A DNA stretch of 7,959 nt. Source: an uncultured Bacteroidales bacterium (GTDB lineage: Bacteria; Bacteroidota; Bacteroidia; Bacteroidales; Bacteroidaceae). The stretch's first letter is position 1. Each line of letters starts with the position of its first letter. Positions 1 through 6,618 of this stretch are shown here, one piece after another. Location of the stretch: positions 1 to 7,959 of the forward strand of contig CAMBWV010000029.1 of assembly GCA_945871755.1 (NCBI GenBank), read 5' to 3'. The notes beneath the pieces were generated by a model. That model searched no databases, was not told where the DNA came from, and saw nothing but the letters and a program-made list of their open reading frames with translations. The position numbers were made by a program, and so were the translations under genes.

Positions 1-2418
1 ATCAAGGCCTTCGACACCTCGCGCCCCGTGCAGTACGAGCGCAACAACGACATCGTAGATATTGGCTCCAACCAGTATCCCTCCATCGCTTGGGTGCAAG
101 GCGCTGTCAAGGGTACGTACAACATGAAGTACCCCTATCACATCTCCGAGTACGCCCACTCTATGGGTAACGCCGTGGGCAACCTCGTGGACTACTGGGA
201 GGCTATGGAAAGCACGAACCATTTCATCGGTGGCGCCATCTGGGACTGGGTGGACCAAGCCATTATCAACTACGACAGCAAGACGGGACAAGCCTACTGG
301 GGCTACGGCGGCGACTTCGGCGACAAACCCAACGATGGTATGTTCTGCATGAACGGTATCATGCGCCCCGACCTCAGCCCCAAAGCACAGTACTACGAAG
401 TGAAGAAGGTCTATCAGAACGTGGGCGTCAAACTCCTCGATGCCAAGACGGGCAAGGTGGAAATCATGAACAAGAACTACTTTGCCGACCTCACGGACTA
501 CTCCATCGTTTGGTCGCTCTGGAAGGACGGTGTCTGCGTGCAGCAGAACCAGCCCATTCAGGGTCCGCGCATGATTCACCAGGCACGCGCCAAGCACACC
601 TATACCCTCCCCTACGACTTCGCCAAACTCGACCCGCAGGGCGAATACTTTGCGAAGGTGCAGTTCCTGCAAAATGCCAAGACGCCTTGGGCTGAAAAAG
701 GCTACGTGCAGATGGAAGAGCAACTCCTCGTCAAGGAAGCCACTGGCCTGAAGACCGTTGCCGAAGGTCAGAGCGGCAAACTCGCCCTCCAGAAGGACGG
801 CAAGCTTCAGGTGGTCAAGGGCGAAGGCTTCACGGCCAAGTTTGACACCGAAACGGGTACCCTCACCAGCCTTGAATACGACGGACAGACCATCATTCCC
901 GAAGGTCACGGACCGCGCCTCGACGCTTTCCGCGCTCCGACCGACAACGACAACTGGTGCTACGGCTCTTGGCTCAAGAACGGCCTCCACAACCTCCAGC
1001 ACCGCGTGACAGCCTCCAGCCAGGCCACCAATGCCAAGACGGGCGTCATCCAGCTGGCCTTCACCGTGGAAAGCCAAGCACCCTACGGCGCCTCCGACCG
1101 CTATGGCAACACCGACCGCAACAAGGACGCCATGTACAATCCGCAGGATAACACGAGCCGCCCCTTCGGTCCCGACGACTTCAAGTTTACGACCAACCAG
1201 GTTTGGACCATCTATCCCGATGGCAGCATTGAACTCCAAAGTGCTATCACCAGCAACAAACCCTCGGCCGACCTCGGTCGCCTTGGCTACACGATGGAAC
1301 TGCCGAAGGAGTTTAGCAACCTGACCTACTACGGCCGCGGCCCTGTCAACAACTACAACGACCGCAAGACAGGCTCCTTCGTTGAACTCTACCAGCAAAC
1401 CGTGGGCAAGGACGAGATTATGCTGCCCAAACCGCAGGCTATGGGCAACCGCGAAGAGGTACGCTGGTGCGCACTCACCACGCCCGCAGGCCGCGGTGCC
1501 GCCTTCATTGCCAACGATGTGATGTCGGCCAGCGCATTGCCCTGGAGCCAGATGGAACTCACCCGTGCAGCTCATCCCCATCAGTTGCCCACGAGCCAGT
1601 ACGTACACCTCGACCTCGACGCGAAGGTGACGGGCCTCGGCGGTAACAGTTGCGGACAGGGTGGACCGCTCACGCCCGACCGCTGCAAGGCCGAACCGAC
1701 CAACTTCGGCTTCATCATTCGCCCCATCAACATGGGCCGCGCCATGCCCGCCGTGCTCAACGCCAAAACCCGCGTTCTCCCCGCCAGCGATAAGCCCATC
1801 AGCTTCAACCGCGACAAGGTGGGCAAGCTGACACTCAAGGCTGGTGCTGAGGGACAGGTTATCCAATACACCGTCAGCGGCAATAAGAAGGTGCAGACCT
1901 ACAACGGCGAAATCGACCTGCGCGGCGGCGGCACCATCACCGCTTGGTACAAGCACAATCCTGCCCTCAAATTCAGCATGACCTACAGCAAGATTGAGAG
2001 CGTGCCCCTCGAAGTTATCTATGCCTCCAGCGTAGAGAGCGGCGAAGGCGATGCCAGTCATCTCGTTGACGGCGATCTCGGCTCCATCTGGCACACGATG
2101 TACAGCGTGACCCTGGCCAAATATCCCCACTGGGTAGATTTCGACGCAGGCACCACGAAGAACATGAAGGGCTTCATTTATACGGCCCGTCAGGACGGTC
2201 CCAACGGCCGCGTGAAGGACTACGAAATCTTCGTCAGCCAAGACGGCAAGACCTGGGGCACAGCCATTCACAAGGGCTCGCTCAAGAACACAGCCGAGGC
2301 CCAGAAGATCATGTTCACCACGCCCGTCAAGGCCCGCTACATCCGCTTCCAGGCCCTCAACGAGCAGAATGGCAACGACTATGCCAGCGGTGCAGAGTTC
2401 GGACTCATAGCCGAGTAA
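1..2418 (+). CDS. GH2 beta-galactosidase with C-terminal F5/8 type C module (5'-truncated by window edge)
   Basis: This enzyme hydrolyses terminal beta-D-galactosides by a retaining mechanism, probably in the periplasm or at the cell surface. The frame is open from base 1 and codes for 805 visible residues, so the N-terminal half, signal peptide and acid/base Glu lie outside. Numbering visible residues from base 1, the DTSRPVQYE motif is followed by SEYAHSMGN, whose Glu50 (148-150) matches nucleophile Glu537 of E. coli LacZ. Trp81 in GGAIWDWVDQ aligns with Trp568, and FCMN (115-118) with Phe601-Asn604. A beta-sandwich domain follows. Next comes the LacZ domain-5 region (about 258-587, with FRAPTDND and YYGRGPVNNYNDRKTG), then a chitobiase-C-like module (about 597-667) and an F5/8 type C (CBM32-like) module (about 668-805). 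Cys551 occupies the place of Trp999. A polar insertion lies at about 361-397. The family call is firm; the exact substrate is not known. Confidence 0.95.
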   Translation: MKAFDTSRPVQYERNNDIVDIGSNQYPSIAWVQGAVKGTYNMKYPYHISEYAHSMGNAVGNLVDYWEAMESTNHFIGGAIWDWVDQAIINYDSKTGQAYWGYGGDFGDKPNDGMFCMNGIMRPDLSPKAQYYEVKKVYQNVGVKLLDAKTGKVEIMNKNYFADLTDYSIVWSLWKDGVCVQQNQPIQGPRMIHQARAKHTYTLPYDFAKLDPQGEYFAKVQFLQNAKTPWAEKGYVQMEEQLLVKEATGLKTVAEGQSGKLALQKDGKLQVVKGEGFTAKFDTETGTLTSLEYDGQTIIPEGHGPRLDAFRAPTDNDNWCYGSWLKNGLHNLQHRVTASSQATNAKTGVIQLAFTVESQAPYGASDRYGNTDRNKDAMYNPQDNTSRPFGPDDFKFTTNQVWTIYPDGSIELQSAITSNKPSADLGRLGYTMELPKEFSNLTYYGRGPVNNYNDRKTGSFVELYQQTVGKDEIMLPKPQAMGNREEVRWCALTTPAGRGAAFIANDVMSASALPWSQMELTRAAHPHQLPTSQYVHLDLDAKVTGLGGNSCGQGGPLTPDRCKAEPTNFGFIIRPINMGRAMPAVLNAKTRVLPASDKPISFNRDKVGKLTLKAGAEGQVIQYTVSGNKKVQTYNGEIDLRGGGTITAWYKHNPALKFSMTYSKIESVPLEVIYASSVESGEGDASHLVDGDLGSIWHTMYSVTLAKYPHWVDFDAGTTKNMKGFIYTARQDGPNGRVKDYEIFVSQDGKTWGTAIHKGSLKNTAEAQKIMFTTPVKARYIRFQALNEQNGNDYASGAEFGLIAE

Positions 2419-2459
2419 ATCTAAAGCAGGAAGGAAACTCCCAAAGACCCTCCAAAAAA

Positions 2460-2499
2460 CTCCAAGGAATCCTTAAAAAGGAATTCTCCAAGGAATCCT
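2460..2499. repeat. Short direct repeat CTCCAAGGAATCCT, two copies, 26-base period
   Basis: CTCCAAGGAATCCT occurs identically at 2460-2473 and 2486-2499, separated by an A/T-rich spacer. Related CTCC(A)AA words occur just upstream at 2438-2457. The copies lie in the 3' untranslated region of the beta-galactosidase gene, directly before its terminator. No function can be assigned; replication slippage is a sufficient explanation. Confidence 0.6.
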
Positions 2500-2504
2500 C
2501 CATT

Positions 2505-2543
2505 AAGACCGGGGTGTGCGCAAAAGCACACCCCGTCTTTTTT
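2505..2543 (+). terminator. Rho-independent terminator after the beta-galactosidase gene
   Basis: A nine-pair perfect GC-rich stem (GGGGTGTGC 2511-2519 with GCACACCCC 2526-2534) closes a GCAAAA loop. Beyond an unpaired C at 2510, AAGAC (2505-2509) pairs with GTCTT (2535-2539). The stem runs directly into a six-T tract (2538-2543). It lies 87 bases after the stop codon. It should end the upstream transcript and separate it from the fucosidase unit. Confidence 0.88.
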
Positions 2544-2544
2544 A

Positions 2545-2634
2545 TATAGAATCTCTAGAATTTCTAGAAAATCTAGAATCTCTAGAAAATCTAGAATCTC
2601 TAGAAAATCTAGAAAATCTAGAAGATCTAGAAAT
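2545..2634. repeat. 9-base tandem array of TCTAGAAnn (ten units)
   Basis: TCTAGAA begins at 2554, 2563, 2572, 2581, 2590, 2599, 2608, 2617 and 2626, exactly nine bases apart each time. A one-mismatch copy (TATAGAA) begins at 2545. Only the last two bases of the unit vary (TC, TT, AA, GA or AT), and 2572-2607 is two identical 18-base blocks. Each unit holds the palindrome TCTAGA, so either strand can pair any two units with at least six base pairs. The array starts two bases after the terminator T-tract and ends about 60 bases before the likely fucosidase promoter. Its role is unknown: it could be a slippage minisatellite, a multi-site protein target or a structural spacer. Confidence 0.93.
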
Positions 2635-2701
2635 CCCAGCCACCCCATTCCCCAAAAAAACACAAAAAATCCCCCAGCCAAGCCCCCATTCAAAAAACTT
2701 T
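2632..2701. repeat. Imperfect direct duplication, period about 37 bases
   Basis: The stretch 2632-2662 (AATCCCAGCCACCCCATTC then C- and A-rich sequence) recurs with small indels at 2669-2701 (AATCCCCCAGCC, then AAGCCCCCATTC and AAAAAACTT). The shared order of words, AATCCC / CAGCCA / CCCCATTC / AAAAAA, is the evidence for a common origin. The second copy runs into the putative fucosidase -7 region. Low sequence complexity makes chance similarity possible. Confidence 0.5.
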
Positions 2702-2712
2702 GCATACCTTTA
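2695..2712 (+). promoter_or_regulatory. Probable promoter for the fucosidase operon (Bacteroidota -7 type)
   Basis: Two overlapping candidates each match five of the six fixed positions of the Bacteroidota -7 box TAnnTTTG: AAACTTTG at 2695-2702 and TACCTTTA at 2705-2712. No clear -33 TTTG element is seen upstream. Either candidate would start transcription roughly 80-90 bases before the ATG at 2800. The position, after a terminator and before the first gene of the next unit, is what makes this likely. No operator could be recognised. Confidence 0.4.
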
Positions 2713-2728
2713 CGCTGGATTTCTAGCG
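2713..2728 (+). other. Small stem-loop near the predicted 5' end of the fucosidase mRNA
   Basis: CGCTGG (2713-2718) pairs with CTAGCG (2723-2728), including one G-U pair, around an ATTT tetraloop. If transcription starts near 2708-2718, this hairpin would sit at or next to the 5' end, where such stems can protect an mRNA. It is a short helix and may be fortuitous. Confidence 0.25.
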
Positions 2729-2799
2729 GGCAACCAAACATTTACGAAAAACATCGCCCCACCCTACCCCGAATTATCCATTCCTAAACCTAAATACAC

Positions 2800-4311
2800 A
2801 TGAAAAGTCTGTACAAAACTTTACTCGTAGTGGCGGGATTGCTGCCTACGAGCGCTATGGCACAGCTAGAAGTTGTGACACAGACGCTGGACAATCCCGA
2901 CAACGAACCTGCGCCCGTACACCCCGTACCGCACGCACGTCAACTGAAATGGCAAGAGACCGAATTTTATGCCTTCTTCCATTATGGCATGAACACCTAC
3001 ACAGGTCTTGAATGGGGCAATGGCAATGAGGCTGAATCGCAATTCGCTCCTACCGCCGCTCCTAACCCCAGACAGTGGCTCGAAGCCGCCAAGGCGGCTG
3101 GCATGAAGGGCGGTATCGCTGTGGTCAAGCACCACGATGGCTTCTGCCTTTGGCCTACCACAACCACTGAGCACAACATTCTCAAGGCTGGCAATGATTT
3201 CGGCAAGCAAACCAACATCCCCCGCGACTTTGCCCAGGCTGCTAAGGAGCTTAACATGAAATACGGTTTCTACATCTCGCCCTGGGACCGCAACTCCTAT
3301 TATTATGGTACGGACAAGTACGTGAAAGACGTCTTCCTCCGTCAGTGCGCCGAATTGGCCGAATATGGTAGCGACCAGTTCGAGATGTGGTTCGACGGTG
3401 CCAACGGTGGTTCGGGCTACTACGGCGGCCGTAATACGACTGTCAATGTGGACCGCTCGACTTACTACGACGTGCCCAACCTCCGCGACACCGTACACAA
3501 AGTTTGCCCCGACTGCGTCCTCTGGGGCGTAGGTGGTGAAGCCCGCTGGATTGGTAACGAAGCCGGATGGGCTGGCGAAACCAACTGGAGCACCGAAAAC
3601 CGCGACTATGCTGGCGAAGGCAACGGTATGTATGGCACAGAGGGCGGCTGGTTCTGGTTGCCCGGCGAATCGGATGCCAAAGCGACCAATCAGGGTTGGT
3701 TCTGGCACAACGGTGAAAGCCCGCTGACCCCCGAGCGTCTCTTCCAGATGTATCTCGAAACGGTTGGCCGCAACGCCACCCTCATCCTCAACATCCCGCC
3801 CGACAAGTCAGGCTCTCTGCCTGAGGCTTCTGTCAACGCACTCAAGAACATGGGCAGTCTGCTGACCTCTCGCTTGGGCACAGACCTCGCACAGGACGCT
3901 CACATCGAGGTGAGCGAGGTACGCGCTGCTGGTACTTATCGCAACTACCAGGCAGAAAACATGACGGACGGCGATAAGAACACCTATTGGGCCACCAACG
4001 ACGGCGTGACCTCGGCCACCATCACCCTCACATGGGACGAACCGAAAACCCTCCGCTATGTAGAACTCATGGAATACATCGCCAAGGGACAGCGCGTGAA
4101 GCGTTGGAAGATTGAAACCTCCACAGATGGCAACAACTTCACGCAGCGCGCTACCTCCGTACAGACCACAACCGTGGGCTACAAGCGCATTGTGCCGCTC
4201 AACGGCTCTACAAGCAACAGTTACGGCTCGGGCTTCCAGGCCAAGGCACTCCGCATCACCATTGAGGACAGCCGCGCCTGCCCGCTCATTAGCAAATTAG
4301 CCGTTTACTAA
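2800..4311 (+). CDS. Secreted alpha-L-fucosidase, GH29 (subfamily-B-like), with F5/8 type C module
   Basis: This 503-residue retaining exo-fucosidase is predicted to release alpha-1,3/1,4-linked fucose. The ATG at 2800 begins a type I signal peptide (hydrophobic core about 8-15, cleavage after SAMA, before Gln22). There is no lipobox Cys, so it is probably periplasmic or secreted. The GH29 barrel spans about 45-360, with FYAFFHYGMNTYTG (56-69), KHHDGFCLWP (110-119) and SPWDRN (160-165). WFDGANGG (197-204) supplies nucleophile Asp199. Glu254 in RWIGNEAG is the best acid/base candidate. The SPWDRN and RWIGNE motifs are what I associate with GH29-B, the Lewis-antigen-acting group. Residues about 365-503 resemble an F5/8 type C (CBM32-like) module (TDGDKNTYWAT, RVKRWKIETSTDGNNF). 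No Shine-Dalgarno site is seen, as is usual in Bacteroidota. The next gene follows after 30 bases, so the two are probably cotranscribed. Linkage specificity is inferred. Confidence 0.94.
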   Translation: MKSLYKTLLVVAGLLPTSAMAQLEVVTQTLDNPDNEPAPVHPVPHARQLKWQETEFYAFFHYGMNTYTGLEWGNGNEAESQFAPTAAPNPRQWLEAAKAAGMKGGIAVVKHHDGFCLWPTTTTEHNILKAGNDFGKQTNIPRDFAQAAKELNMKYGFYISPWDRNSYYYGTDKYVKDVFLRQCAELAEYGSDQFEMWFDGANGGSGYYGGRNTTVNVDRSTYYDVPNLRDTVHKVCPDCVLWGVGGEARWIGNEAGWAGETNWSTENRDYAGEGNGMYGTEGGWFWLPGESDAKATNQGWFWHNGESPLTPERLFQMYLETVGRNATLILNIPPDKSGSLPEASVNALKNMGSLLTSRLGTDLAQDAHIEVSEVRAAGTYRNYQAENMTDGDKNTYWATNDGVTSATITLTWDEPKTLRYVELMEYIAKGQRVKRWKIETSTDGNNFTQRATSVQTTTVGYKRIVPLNGSTSNSYGSGFQAKALRITIEDSRACPLISKLAVY

Positions 4312-4341
4312 CCCAGATTCGTTACCCCAAAACAAAAAGTT

Positions 4342-6477
4342 ATGAAAATCAAGAATATAATCGCGCTGGCCGCCCTGACTCTTCCCCTCTCTGCTGCGGC
4401 ACAGACGATCACCTTTGATACAGAGGACTATGCCTCTCTCGGTGTCTATGACACCTGGGAGGAATCACCTTTCCGCACAGGCAAACTGACGGGCAACGTG
4501 GCCGTCATCAACAACCACCTCAATCAGGTGGACGAACAACTGGGCAAGGCTCCCAACCCCTCCAGCAAAATCCTCGCCGTTCAGCGTTCGCGCTTCGGCA
4601 GTAATACTTTCGGTGCGCTGGTCAAACTCAACGAAACCTTTGAACTGACGCCCACCACCAAATATCTCCACCTCATGGTTAACCGTCCCTACGCGGGCCG
4701 CGTGATGGTGGTCGGACTGGGAAAACGCCGCGACCGCGCTGGCCAAAGTCCCATGACGGAGCAATTCTGGGCCATGACCATGAGCAATATTCCCGCCAAC
4801 AGATGGCAGGATATCGTACTCCCCATCAAGGGTAACGGAGGCATTGACATCAACAGCCTCGTCATCATCCCCGACTGCGAATCGCCGCACGCCTACACCG
4901 CCGACGAGATGTGCTACATCGACAATATCGAAATCAACGACGATTCGCAGGTGCGCTTCTCCTACGAATTCTATCCCACCTACTTCGACAAGAGGACCAA
5001 CCACACGCGCAACGACCGCTGGACCACTTCCGTGGCCATCAATGCAGCCAGCGCGGGCAACCAAACCGTCACTCCGCCCACCAACCCCAAGCGTGCGTAC
5101 AGCGATATGACGAGCAAGGTCTTCCTGCTCAAGCCAGGCGAAAACGTGACGACTACGTTCAATTATTGGGGCGGGTGGATGCACGGCTACGTCTATCTCG
5201 ACAAGAACAACAACGGCAAGTTTGACGTCACCATCAACGACAACGGCACACTGCCCACCGAGAGCGACCTCATGGCCTACGCCTACTACAAGGGCAAGAA
5301 CAGCCTGGGCAACACGGTTTCCGAAAGCTCCAGTTTTCTCAACCCGCCCGCATTCACCATCCCCACCGATATGCCAGAAGGTTTCTATCGCATGCGCTTC
5401 AAGGTGGACTGGGATCACCAAGATGCAGGCGGTAATCCTGGCCCCACCAATTCCCTGATTGGCAACGGTGGTAATATCATCGACGTGATGGTCAATATCC
5501 ACGGCGACAACTGCACCGTTGAACAGGCCAACCGCAATGGTGATGTCGTAGCAGCCGATGGTTCCGCCCTCTCGGGCTACAAGACGCCCTTCGGACAGCC
5601 CTTCACCATCAAGATGAAGCCCGAAACAGGATTTGAATACGCTGGTATCATCGTTAAGCACGGCTACAACCTCTCGGGCGACTCTATCGTCAACGACAAC
5701 GTGCAGTGGCGCAAACAGCGCTTCCCGCGCCGCCTCTTCGACGAGACCAACCACACCTTCACCATCCCTGCCGAGTGCATGGACGGCATTGTAGAAATCG
5801 AAGGTCTCTTTATTGAAAATGGTACCTACGTGCCCGAGAAAGAGCCCGAGCGCTACGAAACCACGCTCATCAAGAACGGTGAATTTGTAGATACCACAGC
5901 CTGGTACACCATGCAGATAGGCCAGTCGGGCTACGTCCTCACGAACCCCGGCACGGCCACCTACATGAGCCTCTCCCTGACGGAGTTCGACATTGAAAAC
6001 GACGCCCACCTCTGGTGCTTCATCGGCAACGAGAACGTAGGCTACCAGATTTACAACAAGCAGGCTGGTCCCACCAAGGTGCTTGCTGCGCCCAAGCAGA
6101 TGCTCGGCACGACGGGCGGTTCGTCCTACGTTGTGCTCAAAGATGCCGATGCTGTGCCCAGCGACTATTGTGCCACTTGGCGCTTCCTCGATTCCAGGGA
6201 TCTAGGCTCCACAGGCCCCGCCTATGCCTATATGTACGAGGACGGCAACCAGGCTGCTGCTGTCAACAACCGCGATGGCAGACTCGCCTTCTGGTCCACT
6301 GGCAAGGACAAAGGCTCCACGCTGCGCATCTTCTTTGCCAAAAAGAGTCAGCCCACGGGCATCCAGGGCGTTGTCAGTAATTCCCAGGAAAAGACCTACG
6401 ACCTGAGCGGCCGCCGCGTACTCTCTCCCGAAAAGGGTGTTTACGTAGTAGGCAAGAACAAGCGCTACATCAAGTAA
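4342..6477 (+). CDS. Secreted multi-module protein, accessory or glycan-binding type, no catalytic domain recognised
   Basis: I do not recognise a characterised family for this 711-residue protein. A type I signal peptide (core about 5-17) should be cleaved after SAAA, leaving Gln21 first. Residues 21-200 look like a jelly-roll sandwich that ends in CYIDNIEIND. Residues about 202-388 resemble a GEVED-type region with a Ca-binding-like loop, DKNNNGKFD (287-295), and PEGFYRMRFKVDWD (345-358). Residues about 390-492 form a small beta-rich, Ig-like region (FGQPFTIKMKPETGFEY, TFTIPAECMDG). Residues about 505-668 (LWCFIGNENVGYQIYN, GRLAFWSTGKDKGST) resemble a region I recall at the ends of Bacteroidota glycosidases. 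The tail has YDLSGRRV and GVYVVGKNKRYIK. The gene follows the fucosidase by 30 bases with no terminator between, so a role in holding or presenting the same glycan is inferred. An undescribed enzyme is not excluded. Confidence 0.88.
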   Translation: MKIKNIIALAALTLPLSAAAQTITFDTEDYASLGVYDTWEESPFRTGKLTGNVAVINNHLNQVDEQLGKAPNPSSKILAVQRSRFGSNTFGALVKLNETFELTPTTKYLHLMVNRPYAGRVMVVGLGKRRDRAGQSPMTEQFWAMTMSNIPANRWQDIVLPIKGNGGIDINSLVIIPDCESPHAYTADEMCYIDNIEINDDSQVRFSYEFYPTYFDKRTNHTRNDRWTTSVAINAASAGNQTVTPPTNPKRAYSDMTSKVFLLKPGENVTTTFNYWGGWMHGYVYLDKNNNGKFDVTINDNGTLPTESDLMAYAYYKGKNSLGNTVSESSSFLNPPAFTIPTDMPEGFYRMRFKVDWDHQDAGGNPGPTNSLIGNGGNIIDVMVNIHGDNCTVEQANRNGDVVAADGSALSGYKTPFGQPFTIKMKPETGFEYAGIIVKHGYNLSGDSIVNDNVQWRKQRFPRRLFDETNHTFTIPAECMDGIVEIEGLFIENGTYVPEKEPERYETTLIKNGEFVDTTAWYTMQIGQSGYVLTNPGTATYMSLSLTEFDIENDAHLWCFIGNENVGYQIYNKQAGPTKVLAAPKQMLGTTGGSSYVVLKDADAVPSDYCATWRFLDSRDLGSTGPAYAYMYEDGNQAAAVNNRDGRLAFWSTGKDKGSTLRIFFAKKSQPTGIQGVVSNSQEKTYDLSGRRVLSPEKGVYVVGKNKRYIK

Positions 6478-6479
6478 GG

Positions 6480-6530
6480 GCCAGGGCCGCGCGCCCTCCC
6501 CTCCCCTACCCTCGCGCCTGGCGGCCTTTT
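6480..6530 (+). terminator. Possible GC-rich imperfect hairpin with T-tract after the accessory-protein gene
   Basis: GGCC plus GCGCG (6485-6493) can pair with CGCGC (6513-6517) and GGCC (6523-6526), leaving CTGGC bulged, directly before TTTT (6527-6530). An alternative fold pairs GCCAGG (6480-6485) with CCTGGC (6517-6522). The long loop is C-rich. It lies immediately after the stop codon and could be a first, weak terminator ahead of the stronger hairpin at 6578. Confidence 0.35.
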
Positions 6531-6575
6531 CTGGCTAATGCTGTGCGTCCGAGGCACGCAGTAAGTGCGCCCATA

Positions 6576-6618
6576 CGAAGCGGGGCTATGCCAAATCGGC
6601 ATAGCCCCGCTTTTCGCG
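6576..6618 (+). terminator. Hairpin terminator with a 15-bp perfect stem
   Basis: AAGCGGGGCTATGCC (6578-6592) pairs without mismatch with its complement at 6598-6612 around a five-base AAATC loop. TTTT (6611-6614) and then CGCG follow. The stem is very stable but the T-tract is short. It most likely ends the fucosidase operon, 100 bases after the stop codon and ahead of the miaB promoter. There is no usable T-tract on the opposite strand, so a bidirectional role is less likely. Confidence 0.75.

Larger units (their letters stand above)
2419..2799. other. Repeat-rich intergenic region between the beta-galactosidase and fucosidase genes
   Basis: I see no credible gene in these 381 bases. From left to right they hold a 26-base-period direct repeat, an intrinsic terminator, a 9-base tandem array, a diverged direct duplication of about 31-33 bases, a probable promoter, and a 5' leader of about 85-90 bases. 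The composition is A/T- and C-rich on the + strand, unlike the flanking genes. An open frame from a GTG at 2516 crosses the region, but it starts inside the terminator stem and its protein is low-complexity, so it is not called. Confidence 0.8.

Noticed and set aside
2545..2634. CRISPR array
   Set aside because: The unit is 9 bases with a 2-base variable part; there are no 25-40 base repeats, no unique spacers and no cas genes.
2554..2634. Heat-shock-element-like TTCnnGAA motifs within the TCTAGAA array
   Set aside because: Such elements are eukaryotic HSF sites. The resemblance follows from the palindrome and has no meaning in a Bacteroidota genome.
2713..2799. Riboswitch in the fucosidase leader
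   Set aside because: The leader is under 90 bases, mostly A/C-rich and unstructured apart from one short hairpin, with no recognisable aptamer core.
2516..2803. 95-residue open frame crossing the intergenic repeats (Leu-Glu-Asn/Ser repeats)
   Set aside because: Its GTG start lies inside the terminator stem, its regular LExLE pattern is just the 9-base array read in frame, and it overlaps the fucosidase start. It is better explained as a by-product of a repeat whose unit is a multiple of three.
2866..3708. 280-residue antisense open frame opposite the fucosidase
   Set aside because: The + strand encodes clear GH29 motifs here; the antisense product shows no domain and has shadow-like composition.
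4465..6009. 514-residue antisense open frame
   Set aside because: It lies opposite a gene with a signal peptide and coherent secreted-protein modules. Its Val/Gly/Ala/Asp-rich protein is the usual shadow of G/C-biased third codon positions, and no promoter or domain supports it.
6541..6562. Small hairpin TGCGT / ACGCA as part of a tRNA or small RNA
   Set aside because: There are only five base pairs, and no cloverleaf or other RNA gene could be built around it.
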